NCBI RefSeq assembly: GCF_000941055.1
Contig: NZ_CP007202.1
Location: 1,670,001 to 1,734,000, forward strand
From: Siansivirga zeaxanthinifaciens CC-SAMT-1
GTDB lineage: Bacteria > Bacteroidota > Bacteroidia > Flavobacteriales > Flavobacteriaceae
DNA: 64,000 nt
Direction of reading: 5' to 3'
The position numbers were made by a program, and so were the translations under genes. The notes beneath the pieces are model-generated. The model worked only from the letters and a program-made list of their open reading frames with translations. It ran no database searches and had not been told where the DNA came from. Shown one piece after another: positions 14,466 through 24,819 of the stretch; position 1 is the stretch's first letter; the number at the start of each line of letters is the position of its first letter.

Positions 14466-17400
14466 ATGAAGGTAGATATTTCATTTAATACAAATAAAAA
14501 CGGTGTAGAGCTTCGTTTTGATGAAAAGCCGGATGAAGCTACAACCTCTCAATTAAAAGCCGTAGGTTTTAAATACAGCTACCGCCAAAATATGTGGTAT
14601 GCTTCTAAAACTAATTCCATTGTAGATTTTGCAAACAACCTTAAAGAAGCTCTCGAATCGGGAGAAACAACCATTGCTATAAATATAAAACCCTCTTTTT
14701 CTGCATCCGAAGAAAACATCGACCATAAGAATTTTAGCTATGTAAGCATTGCAGCCAAAGGTGATGAAGGCAAACTGTTTTGGGAGAACTACATTGTATT
14801 TGAACCAAGTAAAAACATTGCCGAGCAATTGGTGAGTGAGTTTGCCAAAGAAACCTTTAGAGACAAACTCCACTCCATCAACATCTATCCAAGAAACTAT
14901 GTCCGTAAAGCTCGTCAGCTTTTTAAGGAAGGCAATATCATTGGTGAAAAGTCGGAGCAAAAAGAAGTTCAAGCAAAGGAACCTAGTGCAAAGCCACTTG
15001 TTCAATCCGACCGCCCATTAAGCAAAAAGGACAAATTAGAAATCCTCAAAGCCTTTGGGAAGTTTGCTCGAAAGCGACAAGCTGATTTTGGCAATTTAGA
15101 GGAAGAGGAAATGCCTTTGCTGTTTTCAGGTTGGTTGCGTGTGAATCATGCTGATTTAAGCGACCGCAAAAATGAGATTTGGGAAGAATACTATACCATT
15201 CAAAACATCCTGAATCCGGATCCTGAAAAACCTCAAGTTCCACCAAAGGATTACCATTTGTTTTTCAGAAAATTCCGTGAGCAAGTAAATAAGTCGATTG
15301 AAGAACCGGAAAACGAGAGCACTTCCACAGAGGCATTTGCCTCATGGCTTGATGAAAACTACCCCAATATTACCGATGCGGATAAAAAAGCCCTTACCGG
15401 AAATTACGATAACTGGCTAAAGGAAAAGGCTAAGAACTTAAAGGCATTGGAGAATTTATCCAAGCCTAAAAAGATGCAGCCGCATAGTGCCATTTTCAAT
15501 AAGCTTCAAAAACTCATTCCTAATCTAAATGAACATTTGGAGACAGGTACTCCAAGCGGTAAGTCAGTATTGGATAGCAAAGCGTTGATGGATTTATCCT
15601 ATGACTTTTTAGGTCAGGATAAAAAAGGACGTTACCTCATTGCATTGGCTCACTATTTCAGTCAGAATGGCGATTTAGTTCCCGATCCTGATATGCAGAT
15701 TCGTATTGATTTGGAACTGGAAACCGGTGAAGCCATGCACTACCAAGACCAATTTGGTTACCGACCGGTATATGTCTTTGAGGATGGCAAGGAACTGGTG
15801 AACCTCAAAGAGAAAAAAGAGCAAAACAAGTTCTTATCCGGATGGTTGAGCAATCTTTTGAACCAAGGTCATAAACTGGAATTAGAAGCCACTGAAAACA
15901 ATGAAGAAGAAACTATTTCCAAACCTGAAACACCACAAGAACAACCAAAAGACGAAGGCATTCTTGCTCATAGTGGATTAACTCCCGATGGCATATTTCA
16001 AGCATTTGATAAAGCCTACAAACAAAAGAACTACGAAGGAGCCGCCAGGGAACTGGATGTGCTTCTTATGGATATTCGCAACGGACATCACTTAGAAAGT
16101 TTTCCTGAAGCCATACTTCGATCGGAAATGACCGGAATGCGAACACCTATGAAAAAATTAGGTTGGGCTCACTACTATCGAATCATTGATGATGAGCAGT
16201 TTAAAGAAGCTCTCTCTACCAATCTTTGGGAACTCGTTCCACAGGAATACAAACAGGTAAAGGCAATCAAACCACTTGACTGGAAAGCCGATCCGATGGA
16301 TAAAGGCTTGCAAAAGATTGTTGCTTCTTTCGTTTCAAAAGACGAATACCGAACCGCAATGTTGGGGGTGAATTTTGATAAAAACGGCATAGTTGCTACC
16401 AATGGATTCAAGCTTCTTTTCATTCCTGATACCGATCATGTAGCCGAAGGCTTGTATTGTATTTCTCCCAAATGTTGGGAAGCAATCAATATTGATAGCA
16501 AAGACGGCACAGGACTTTCAGAAGTGGATCAGGATCGTGTGGAACAATACCGTACCCAAACTCGATACCCGGATTATAGCTCGGTTATTCCTTCTTCCTT
16601 AAATCATATTCAGCCCATAGATGCAGAAAGCCTATTGAGCTTTTTGGAAGGCATGAAACGCTCCGGATTTTTAAAACCGGACAATTACCCTGTTTGCTTA
16701 AAAGCAGGCAGCTATTTTGTTGGTTTTGCTGTGGATATACTCATTGATTCCATCAAAGCACTATTGCATTTAGGAATCACCGAATTGGAACTAGGCGTAT
16801 TGGAAGCAACCAAAGGTTGTTTACTGGCTGAAAAAGGAAAAACCAAAGATGCTAGAGGGTTACAGCATCCTTTTGTACTGATGATGCCTCTTGTGGTGGA
16901 TGCCGTTTATGAACGTGATTATCCCGATACTGGTGATGTGTATTTTGATACTACTCTTAATTCAGTTGTTACCAAAGGAATTGATGAACCCAAAGAGCAA
17001 GAATCAGAGCTTTTAAAAGATGCCGAGGAAGACATTGAAATCCCTTTTACCAAACAAACCGGATATAGAGGTTCCATTCGATTAAGAACTATTCCTGAAA
17101 AAGGATTTAGTTATGGTAATTCTTCGGGTAAAGAATTTGGTGATTTTTCAGGCTCTTCTTCTCCAAGTACACCGGTTTCAGATAAAGATATTTTTCCAAC
17201 TAAAGAGAAAGCCTTAAAAGCAGCATTTGATGAACATGTAAAAACACTTGCAGCTCATATTCAAAGTAGAGATAGCATTTACAACAATGAAGAGCAAAAG
17301 CTAAAGAAACTTAGAAAAGCTCTTGATGAACTGATTGCCTTTGCCAAAGCACAAGGCATTCCCATTAGTCAAATTCCCGATAAAAGTCCAATAGCCAAAA

Positions 17401-18569
17401 AAGGTTCCATTGATTTTACCCTGCCTGCTGCATGGAAAATGACCGATGACGAATACCCTCAAAACAAAGTGTTGGTATTTGGCAATCCTTACAATCAGTC
17501 GAAGTTACGGACGATTTTGTTAGACCGTATTGAAGCCACTTCCATACAATCTCAATTGGAACTGGTCAAAGATATTCGCAAGCGTTTTAAGGAACGAGCT
17601 CCTATCAAACTGGAATCTTCTTCTTTGGTTACGCAAAGTAAATCAGGCGAGAAAAAACATAAAGCAATCATTCGCAATTACCTCGATGATCTGATTTTAG
17701 ACAATGAGATTTGGAAAGTCCCCGGAGCAACTTCGGGGGTACTGGAATATTTAGTTCGCTATCTACTCAATGAAAAAACACCTGCGGTTAAGTCGGAGCC
17801 TAAACCCGATAAAAAGCCGAGTAATCAGCATGATTTGAATCTTCAAATTGAAGAGTTTATCGTGGAGAAAGATGCCGAAGATGAGTCCTATTCGGAAGAG
17901 GATAAACAGTTTATTACTCAATATACCGGAAGCGGTGGCTTAATCAAGCAAGGAGCTTCGGGTAAAGGTGTGTTGTATGAATACTTCACTCCGGAAGTCA
18001 TTGCACAGAAAATGTGGGGCTTGGCATACAAGTTCGGTTATTCAGGGGGTGCAGTATTAGAACCTTCCTGCGGAACAGGAAACTTTTTCAAATACGCTCC
18101 CAAAGAAGCTGAATTGGTGGGTTATGAAATCAATCCTTATTCAGTCCGCATTGCAGAAATCATTTATCCGAATGCCAGTATCTATCAGCAGCCTTTTGAA
18201 ACCATCTTTTTTGCAGGGAATACTCACCTCAAAGATGATTTTGGTGGAGCGAAGTATGAACTGGTTATTGGTAATCCTCCTTACGGTGAATTTTCCGGAA
18301 AATGGGCAGGCATGGGCGAAAAGAAATGGACTGGAGCTACGGAATACGACCAGTACTTCATTACTCGTGGAATGGATTTATTACTGCCCGGAGGCATATT
18401 GGTTTTCATCATTCCAAGTGCCTTTCTAAGTAACAATTCCAAATACAACAAGCTCAAAGAAAAGGTGGCAGCCAAAGCCGATTTGGTAGATGCTTACAGG
18501 CTTCCTGCCCAAATGTTTAAAACCACCGACATCGGTACAGACATCATAGTATTCAAACGCAAAAACTAA
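14466..18569 (+). CDS. Giant adenine-N6 methyltransferase with clamp-like middle region
   Basis: A 1367-aa multidomain protein. The C-terminal 200 residues are an N6-adenine methyltransferase: SAM motif EPSCGTGNFF near 1198 and catalytic GNPPYGEF near 1268. Residues about 610-780 recall a DNA polymerase III beta-clamp domain (GIVATNGFKLLFIP, later YPDYSSVIP). The N-terminal 50 residues form a small beta/helix module resembling those of antirestriction/replication proteins on mobile elements. With the 1421-aa helicase it looks like a split version of the giant methylase-helicase proteins of phages and conjugative elements (DarB-like), which may protect incoming DNA. Confidence 0.8.
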   Translation: MKVDISFNTNKNGVELRFDEKPDEATTSQLKAVGFKYSYRQNMWYASKTNSIVDFANNLKEALESGETTIAINIKPSFSASEENIDHKNFSYVSIAAKGDEGKLFWENYIVFEPSKNIAEQLVSEFAKETFRDKLHSINIYPRNYVRKARQLFKEGNIIGEKSEQKEVQAKEPSAKPLVQSDRPLSKKDKLEILKAFGKFARKRQADFGNLEEEEMPLLFSGWLRVNHADLSDRKNEIWEEYYTIQNILNPDPEKPQVPPKDYHLFFRKFREQVNKSIEEPENESTSTEAFASWLDENYPNITDADKKALTGNYDNWLKEKAKNLKALENLSKPKKMQPHSAIFNKLQKLIPNLNEHLETGTPSGKSVLDSKALMDLSYDFLGQDKKGRYLIALAHYFSQNGDLVPDPDMQIRIDLELETGEAMHYQDQFGYRPVYVFEDGKELVNLKEKKEQNKFLSGWLSNLLNQGHKLELEATENNEEETISKPETPQEQPKDEGILAHSGLTPDGIFQAFDKAYKQKNYEGAARELDVLLMDIRNGHHLESFPEAILRSEMTGMRTPMKKLGWAHYYRIIDDEQFKEALSTNLWELVPQEYKQVKAIKPLDWKADPMDKGLQKIVASFVSKDEYRTAMLGVNFDKNGIVATNGFKLLFIPDTDHVAEGLYCISPKCWEAINIDSKDGTGLSEVDQDRVEQYRTQTRYPDYSSVIPSSLNHIQPIDAESLLSFLEGMKRSGFLKPDNYPVCLKAGSYFVGFAVDILIDSIKALLHLGITELELGVLEATKGCLLAEKGKTKDARGLQHPFVLMMPLVVDAVYERDYPDTGDVYFDTTLNSVVTKGIDEPKEQESELLKDAEEDIEIPFTKQTGYRGSIRLRTIPEKGFSYGNSSGKEFGDFSGSSSPSTPVSDKDIFPTKEKALKAAFDEHVKTLAAHIQSRDSIYNNEEQKLKKLRKALDELIAFAKAQGIPISQIPDKSPIAKKGSIDFTLPAAWKMTDDEYPQNKVLVFGNPYNQSKLRTILLDRIEATSIQSQLELVKDIRKRFKERAPIKLESSSLVTQSKSGEKKHKAIIRNYLDDLILDNEIWKVPGATSGVLEYLVRYLLNEKTPAVKSEPKPDKKPSNQHDLNLQIEEFIVEKDAEDESYSEEDKQFITQYTGSGGLIKQGASGKGVLYEYFTPEVIAQKMWGLAYKFGYSGGAVLEPSCGTGNFFKYAPKEAELVGYEINPYSVRIAEIIYPNASIYQQPFETIFFAGNTHLKDDFGGAKYELVIGNPPYGEFSGKWAGMGEKKWTGATEYDQYFITRGMDLLLPGGILVFIIPSAFLSNNSKYNKLKEKVAAKADLVDAYRLPAQMFKTTDIGTDIIVFKRKN

Positions 18570-18573
18570 AGAC

Positions 18574-18795
18574 ATGGCAAAAAATTCATCTATACAAGAA
18601 CTGAACAAATTAATCCAATTGGAATTACAGGAATGCGATTCCAATAAATGGCAATACGTGTGTGAAATGCAAAGCACTCCGAAGGGCTATGCCCGAATTG
18701 AGGAGATGATTATCCGCTATGTAGCCAAAGAAGGTATGCCCATTGGCTCTGCCATTGCACTTATTGAACAGGAATTAGCTCATCAAAACGCATAA
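18574..18795 (+). CDS. Small hypothetical protein between methyltransferase and helicase
   Basis: A 73-aa acidic helical protein wedged with gaps of 4 and 3 bp between the giant methyltransferase and the helicase. The arrangement suggests a small partner or adaptor for one of them; no domain recognised. Confidence 0.6.
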   Translation: MAKNSSIQELNKLIQLELQECDSNKWQYVCEMQSTPKGYARIEEMIIRYVAKEGMPIGSAIALIEQELAHQNA

Positions 18796-18798
18796 GGC

Positions 18799-21700
18799 AT
18801 GGCACAAGGATATAAAGGCTTTGCCCAAATCGCACGAGAGGCAAACAAACGATTAGAAGAACTTAAAAAACAAAAAACCATGGATCCACTACTAGAAGAA
18901 CGAGGCTTTATTGGTCCGAACGACATTACTTCTGCTGAGTACGCATGGGAAATGCGAAAAACAGAATACCAACAAATCAAGGCGATTGAAAAAACCGGTA
19001 GCCCAATGGTATTGAATCATGCAGACGGTAAACAGCATGAATACCTGATTACCGAGGCGATAAAAGCAGGCAAGGAAATTCCCGAAGAAGTATTACAGGA
19101 TTATCCATGGCTCAAAGCCGAAATGCAAGAATTGGAAACCGTTAAAGAAAGTGAATCCATAAGCCAAACAGAACAACCTAATTTACTTATGGGTGATGCT
19201 TGGTTTGAGGAAAACCCAACTAAAATTTTGGGAGAGCAATACGAAACAACCGATCGTTTTGGAAAGCCAACTACAAAGGTTAAAGGCTCCATGGATGATG
19301 TAATTACAGGTATTAATGTGCCTTCGGTAGATGTTCCTGTAACACATGTGGAAGCTCTTGAATCCAACATCAAAGACGATGTAGAGCATTTGGTAAAGGA
19401 TAAAGTCTATAAAGAAAATATAGAGCAAGTCGTTCAAAAAACCAAAAAGGAACGAGCGGAAAAAGAACTGCAAAAAGCCATCAATCCGGATGCTCCCATG
19501 GTGGTTGCAAAGGATAATTTCTCTTTTGACGACATCATGCAGCAATACAATAAAGGACTTACCGAAGATGAAATTAAAGCGTGGGTTTGGTACAAACGAA
19601 AAACCAATGGCTACAATGATGAAACGGTGGTTTTGGCTAAGAAAAACGGTTGGTCAAAATATGTGGTTCCTTTAAACGAAGTAGGTAAACAACTGGATAA
19701 GTGGCTCAAAGCCGGAGTGGTTTGCTATTACAATGGCGACTACATGCCAAGCGTACTCTACTATGCTGAAAACATCTACAAACGTCAATCGGTATTGCTG
19801 CGTGAAAAGGAAACCATCATTCAAACCTTTGGTGAAGAACAATACAACCGCCAATGGAAAGGACTGGAAGCGGTTAAACCACCAAAACTTACCCTAACCG
19901 ATCCAAGAAAAGAAAATCGCTTATTTATCAAGCCTACTTCTTCTTTTGGTAAAGAAATTCGTGTTGGAGCATTAACCGATGGAACGGCTTTTACAGAGTA
20001 CAATTCTACGACTGGAAAATGGCAAGAAGGTACAACGGATTTAACCGATGCCTTTAAACAATGGCTTCGCAATCAACCTAAAGATGACTTTAAAAAATCA
20101 AGTGCCTGGGATATTATTTCCTACTATATAGATGGCAGAACACCGTCAAGGCATTACGATAAGGAAGAAAAGCTGCGTATTCGTCAAAATGCCAAACAGG
20201 AAGGTGATACTTTCTTTGTGGAGTTTTTGGCAAAAGGACTTACTCGTGAAGACCAGTTAAAGATTGAGCAACTATGGAACGAGCGTTACAATGGTTATGT
20301 AGAAATCAACTATTTCAAAATTCCGGTCGCTTTTACTTGTTCGGCTACTTTCAAAAATAAACCACTATTTATCCGTCCGGCTCAACGAGAAGGTATTGGA
20401 TTTATCAGTGTGCATGGCTCAGGCTGTATTGCCTATGATGTTGGTGTGGGTAAAACCATGACCGCCATTTTATCGCTTGCACAAGCCTTGGAAAGCGGAC
20501 AATGTAAACGTCCATTTATTGTGGTTCCCAACCAAACCTATAAAAACTGGCTTTCGGAATTACGTGGTGTGGTAGAAAAAGGACAAGTCACTCTTACCGG
20601 AGTATTGCCTCAATATCAGGTAATGGATCTCTACAACCTTGGACGAGATTATTTAGAACCCTTAATGGATGAAAACGGCACGATGCAACCTGTTCCTGAA
20701 TATTCCATTTCGGTACTCACTTATGAAGGTTTTAACCGATTAGCCTTTAATGATGATACATGGGACACTATTGGAAACGAGCTTTTTGATATACTCAATC
20801 AGGGAACCGAAGAAGAGCGTGAAAAAGTGAAGCTCTTTGAGAAGATTGAAGAGATGATGGGGCGTGGTGTAAAAGGTGGAACGGCAAACATCGAAGAGCT
20901 TGGTTTTGATTACATGGTAGTTGATGAAGCCCATGCCATGAAAAAGTCCTTTACTCAGGTAAAAGGTGAACAGCAAGGAAGTGGCAAACGTGAACGAGCT
21001 CCTTATGAAATCAAATCCGGACAGCCCTCCATGACGGCTTTGCGTGGCTTTATGATTAGCCAGTACATTCTTAGAAACAATAAAATGAGAAACGTACTGC
21101 TTTTAACCGCTACGCCATTTACTAATTCTCCGCTAGAGATTTATTCCATGCTTGCCCTGATTGGTTATCAGCAATTGGAAAAATCGGGCGTAAAGAACAT
21201 CAAAGAGTTTTTCGATACCTACATCAAAACCAGTTTGGAATTGGTAATCAATGCCAAGCTCAAACCGGAACGAAAAGAGATTGTGATGGGCTTTGCTAAC
21301 CTCATTGCTTTGCAATCGCTCATATTCAAATTCATCACTTACAAAACTGGTGAAGATGCCAATATCCAACGTCCGAACAAGATTGTGTTACCGATGGTGA
21401 ACAAGCGTGAAGGCGACCAGGTTATTGCTCTTTCACCCGAAGAGCAAATCAGTACCAACTTACCGCTTACCCCAACACAAAGAGGTTTTATGCAGGATGT
21501 TGAGCTGTATGTAACCGGCAGAACAAGTCTTACCAATTTCTGTGTAAACCCAATGGGTATGGAAGAAGAAAGTGAAGACACTTCCAAGGGCGATGCTATT
21601 GATGAAAGCAACATGTCGGCTGATGAAGAAGAAGGTGCAAGAATATTGCGTGGACTGTCTTTTGCAAGGCAATTGGCGTTAAGCCCATACCTCTATGCCT

Positions 21701-23064
21701 GTAATCCGGATAAAAATCCAAGCTACGATCAATACGTGGATTCTTCTCCCAAGCTGAAATACATCATGGAGTGCATCAAAAGTGTGAAGCGATTCCATGA
21801 AATGCGTGGTGAAGATGTGAGCGGACAGGTAATCTATATGAATGCCGGAGTAAGTTTCTTTCCACTTATTCGTGAATACCTGATTAAGAAAATAGGTTTT
21901 AAGGATAGCGAAATTGGTATCATCAAAAGTGGATTGAGTGCTGCAAAAAAGGAAGGCATCAAAGAGAAGTTTTTGGCTGGAACCATCAAAGTATTGATTG
22001 GAAGTGCCACTATCAAAGAGGGCATCAACCTTCAAAACAAAGCCACGACACTTTACAATTGTTGGCTCGACTGGAACCCAACGGATGTAAAGCAGCTCGA
22101 AGGTCGTATTTGGCGATTTGGAAACCGCTATGCCAATGTGCGAATTGTCAATCCGCTTATGGAAGACAGTGTGGATACTTTCATTTTTCAGAAGTTGGAA
22201 GAAAAGACAAGCCGTATCAATGAGATTTGGTACAGAGCCGGAAAAACCAATGCTCTGAATTTAGAAGAGTTCAATCCGGCGGAATTAAAAATGGGATTGG
22301 TTACCGATCCAAAGGCTTTGGCTGAATTGCTACTTATAGAAGAACGTGAGCAAATTCAGGACGAAATCAATAGCCTGAAAAATCAGCAAAATGTACTCAC
22401 CGATATAAAGTCGGCTCGTGATAATTTCAATAGCAATATTGAGCATGTCAATCAGGCGGTGGAACGCTACAAGCCTCAAAAGACTACCGATAAACACGGT
22501 AATCCGATAAAAGTGCAAGCCCGAAGTATTGAAACCGTGCTAAAAATCTATAAGGACTATTTGGAGGATGAAACTACCCAAACCACTTATCGAGATCAAA
22601 ACATCTACGATACGGTGCGAAAAGCCAATGCCACTTTAAAACGTGGATTGGAACAAGTACTGGAGCCCAAAGGCTACGACATCAATTTTGATTTTGAACA
22701 GGTAAATGGCAGAATCAATACAGAAATTGAGGAAAAGCAACGCATTCTGGAAGAACGCACCGGAACCGAAGCGGTAAGTCAAAAGGCAGAGGAAATCATC
22801 AAAGATCGTGAGCAAAAAGGCTATAAACCCAAGTCGGTTGCCGAGCGTGTAGAAGAGTTTGCTTCTCTCAATGATAAGGTACTCACTGAACTGATGGTGT
22901 ATGGTGGTGAATCGGAAAAAGCAACCGATACCAAACGAGCCAAGAAAGGTGAAGTACTGGAAAGTTCAGCCGATAAGCTAGATAAAATCAGAAAACTACG
23001 TGGTGCTTTCAAGCAAATGCAAGAACGACTGCAACGCATCAAAGCCCTGAAAAAGGCTGCATAA
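18799..23064 (+). CDS. Giant SNF2-type DNA helicase/translocase
   Basis: A 1421-aa superfamily 2 protein. The N-terminal 500 residues are unassigned; the motor has Walker A GVGKT near 548, the DEAH box VVDEAHAM near 708, motif III LLTATPFTN near 770 and the arginine-finger motif LEGRIWRFGN near 1100, followed by a long coiled-coil C-terminus. This is the SNF2/DarB style found on large mobile elements, often with an adenine methyltransferase as here. Likely roles are DNA remodelling, replication or protection of element DNA against restriction. Confidence 0.85.
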   Translation: MAQGYKGFAQIAREANKRLEELKKQKTMDPLLEERGFIGPNDITSAEYAWEMRKTEYQQIKAIEKTGSPMVLNHADGKQHEYLITEAIKAGKEIPEEVLQDYPWLKAEMQELETVKESESISQTEQPNLLMGDAWFEENPTKILGEQYETTDRFGKPTTKVKGSMDDVITGINVPSVDVPVTHVEALESNIKDDVEHLVKDKVYKENIEQVVQKTKKERAEKELQKAINPDAPMVVAKDNFSFDDIMQQYNKGLTEDEIKAWVWYKRKTNGYNDETVVLAKKNGWSKYVVPLNEVGKQLDKWLKAGVVCYYNGDYMPSVLYYAENIYKRQSVLLREKETIIQTFGEEQYNRQWKGLEAVKPPKLTLTDPRKENRLFIKPTSSFGKEIRVGALTDGTAFTEYNSTTGKWQEGTTDLTDAFKQWLRNQPKDDFKKSSAWDIISYYIDGRTPSRHYDKEEKLRIRQNAKQEGDTFFVEFLAKGLTREDQLKIEQLWNERYNGYVEINYFKIPVAFTCSATFKNKPLFIRPAQREGIGFISVHGSGCIAYDVGVGKTMTAILSLAQALESGQCKRPFIVVPNQTYKNWLSELRGVVEKGQVTLTGVLPQYQVMDLYNLGRDYLEPLMDENGTMQPVPEYSISVLTYEGFNRLAFNDDTWDTIGNELFDILNQGTEEEREKVKLFEKIEEMMGRGVKGGTANIEELGFDYMVVDEAHAMKKSFTQVKGEQQGSGKRERAPYEIKSGQPSMTALRGFMISQYILRNNKMRNVLLLTATPFTNSPLEIYSMLALIGYQQLEKSGVKNIKEFFDTYIKTSLELVINAKLKPERKEIVMGFANLIALQSLIFKFITYKTGEDANIQRPNKIVLPMVNKREGDQVIALSPEEQISTNLPLTPTQRGFMQDVELYVTGRTSLTNFCVNPMGMEEESEDTSKGDAIDESNMSADEEEGARILRGLSFARQLALSPYLYACNPDKNPSYDQYVDSSPKLKYIMECIKSVKRFHEMRGEDVSGQVIYMNAGVSFFPLIREYLIKKIGFKDSEIGIIKSGLSAAKKEGIKEKFLAGTIKVLIGSATIKEGINLQNKATTLYNCWLDWNPTDVKQLEGRIWRFGNRYANVRIVNPLMEDSVDTFIFQKLEEKTSRINEIWYRAGKTNALNLEEFNPAELKMGLVTDPKALAELLLIEEREQIQDEINSLKNQQNVLTDIKSARDNFNSNIEHVNQAVERYKPQKTTDKHGNPIKVQARSIETVLKIYKDYLEDETTQTTYRDQNIYDTVRKANATLKRGLEQVLEPKGYDINFDFEQVNGRINTEIEEKQRILEERTGTEAVSQKAEEIIKDREQKGYKPKSVAERVEEFASLNDKVLTELMVYGGESEKATDTKRAKKGEVLESSADKLDKIRKLRGAFKQMQERLQRIKALKKAA

Positions 23065-23090
23065 TTCATTAACAAATTAATATACAAGCG

Positions 23091-23702
23091 ATGATAAAAA
23101 ATGATCCATACAAATTGCTCGAAAAAGAAGGTGTAGCCAAAAAGGTATTGAGCGAACGCTCCCTGGAGGCTTTGAGCATTTACGATGAAACACTGGAAGG
23201 TTTAAAAGAATTTCCGGACGATAAAACCATGAAGGACATGGCAGAGCAAATTGGTGAAACTGCCATTGAGTTGCTCAAAGAAGATATTGCAACCATCAAA
23301 GATGAGCTAACTGACAAGGCAGAGCAGCAACAAAAAAAGCAGCTCAAAAAAGCTCAATCCAAAAAGATTGTAGAGAAGTCGGAAAAAACCATGGACTACC
23401 TCGCTGAGTGTAGGAGAAAGCTTCGTGAAGAGCGAAAGCAAAAAATGGCTTCGGGGGAAATCAAAAAGCCGGTGAAACGAAAGCTTACTACCAAGCTAAA
23501 GGATAATATGAAAAAGATTGCAGGCATGATGCCCAAGGCAATCAAAGAGGATCCCAATAAGGTAGAGCAAACCGAAAAAGCCGTGCAGAAATTCTTGGGC
23601 GATCTCAAACGCATTTGGGGCATGAATAAAATCAAGCCAATTGAAGATGAATTGCATGAAAAATTCAGTGAGTTAAAGGAAAAAGCAGAACAAACCGCAT
23701 AA
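23091..23702 (+). CDS. Hypothetical Lys/Glu-rich helical protein
   Basis: A 203-aa, almost fully helical and highly charged protein (coiled-coil-like at about 60-115). No catalytic motif. Located 26 bp after the helicase in the same operon; could be a scaffolding or DNA-binding accessory protein. Function not assignable. Confidence 0.6.
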   Translation: MIKNDPYKLLEKEGVAKKVLSERSLEALSIYDETLEGLKEFPDDKTMKDMAEQIGETAIELLKEDIATIKDELTDKAEQQQKKQLKKAQSKKIVEKSEKTMDYLAECRRKLREERKQKMASGEIKKPVKRKLTTKLKDNMKKIAGMMPKAIKEDPNKVEQTEKAVQKFLGDLKRIWGMNKIKPIEDELHEKFSELKEKAEQTA

Positions 23703-23706
23703 AATA

Positions 23707-24339
23707 TTGAACATGAAAAAATATCCGCATCAGGTTTTCCTTGCCGAAAACAAACTAAAAACAGAACAGCTCCCTAAGCAATTGCAAAAACGAATCAAAG
23801 GATTTGAAGAGCTGCAAGAAGATTTGGAACATGCCGTGGACGATGACCATGACCGTTTGGCTAAGAAGCTCGACCATCTCTCTTTGGAATTGGAAGAAGA
23901 CCTTTACGAAGAGTTTGAAGACCAATTGGAAAACAACGAGGGACAAGACGATTTGCAATCGGGCAGCTTATACAGTTTTAGTGATGGATTCACTTGGAAG
24001 ATTGTCTCTAAAAAAGAAGCCAAAGCCCTGTTCAATAAAAATCAGGAAGTATTTGGACTAAATACCGATGAAGAAACCGAAGGAGTAATTGAAGACTTAT
24101 CCGATTTAGATGCCTATGAGGTTTTTGCTGTTGAGTATAAAGCTCCCAAAACAAATGGTAAGGCAAATTCTGATGAAGCCATTTTGGATCTGCTCTATGC
24201 TAAAGGGAAAAGAGAAATTGCCCGAACCGATTTACAGAAAATGGGATTCAAAACACCTTTGGAAGCTTCAAAAGTTAAAGTGGGTAAATATTCCCTATAC
24301 AAAGCCATGTTCTCTTATACCTACACCATTAAACGATAG
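23707..24339 (+). CDS. Hypothetical protein, acidic middle
   Basis: A 210-aa protein with an acidic helical stretch (about 30-80) and a C-terminal alpha/beta part (YEVFAVEYK, later LLYAKGKREIARTDLQKMGF, reminiscent of a small winged helix). Gaps of 4 bp to the upstream gene and 3 bp to the downstream gene. No family recognised. Confidence 0.55.
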   Translation: MNMKKYPHQVFLAENKLKTEQLPKQLQKRIKGFEELQEDLEHAVDDDHDRLAKKLDHLSLELEEDLYEEFEDQLENNEGQDDLQSGSLYSFSDGFTWKIVSKKEAKALFNKNQEVFGLNTDEETEGVIEDLSDLDAYEVFAVEYKAPKTNGKANSDEAILDLLYAKGKREIARTDLQKMGFKTPLEASKVKVGKYSLYKAMFSYTYTIKR

Positions 24340-24342
24340 CCT

Positions 24343-24813
24343 ATGGAAGAAACAAGTACTATCCATGGGAAAACCATGCGTTCGGATTATGAGGATTTGC
24401 AATACCATATCGACATGGTGGTGGGCAAAATCGGTTTGCAAAAAACGGTGGTATTGCTTCGCAGCTTTGTAGAGAAAGCTCAGTTTGAACCGTTAAAAAA
24501 CAATGCTCCTTTGCTGCTTACCTTCCTCACTTCCGAGGCAATTGCATTGTTTGATTTGAAGGAAGAAGATTTTTATACCAACACCACTACCGAGTACCGG
24601 GAAGCTCGCATGGCATGTTATCATTTGTATCACAAATACACCTCATACAGTTACGCCAAAGTTGCCCAGGTATTTGGTACAGGAAAACGCAACATCATTT
24701 ACTACAAACAAAAAGTAGATGAACGCTTGACGATTCCACACTATTACAAGCCCTTCATTCAGTTGTACGACCAACTGGAAGAGCGAAGCATTCAATTTAT
24801 ATCAAAACTGTAA
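24343..24813 (+). CDS. DnaA C-terminal-like DNA-binding protein
   Basis: A 156-aa protein whose second half (about residues 75-130: a short acidic helix, TTEYREARMACYHLYHKYT, then YSYAKVAQVFGTGKRNIIYYK) follows the pattern of DnaA domain IV, which binds DnaA boxes by a helix-turn-helix. There is no AAA+ domain. It may act in replication initiation of the element or as a regulator. The similarity is my own pattern judgement, so treat as tentative. Confidence 0.5.
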   Translation: MEETSTIHGKTMRSDYEDLQYHIDMVVGKIGLQKTVVLLRSFVEKAQFEPLKNNAPLLLTFLTSEAIALFDLKEEDFYTNTTTEYREARMACYHLYHKYTSYSYAKVAQVFGTGKRNIIYYKQKVDERLTIPHYYKPFIQLYDQLEERSIQFISKL

Positions 24814-24819
24814 ACAGCC

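Noticed and set aside
24110-24472. A 120-codon plus-strand frame overlapping two genes
   Set aside because: It covers the junction of the genes 23707-24339 and 24343-24813 in another frame and its composition (many Lys, Trp, Met) is typical of off-frame reading.
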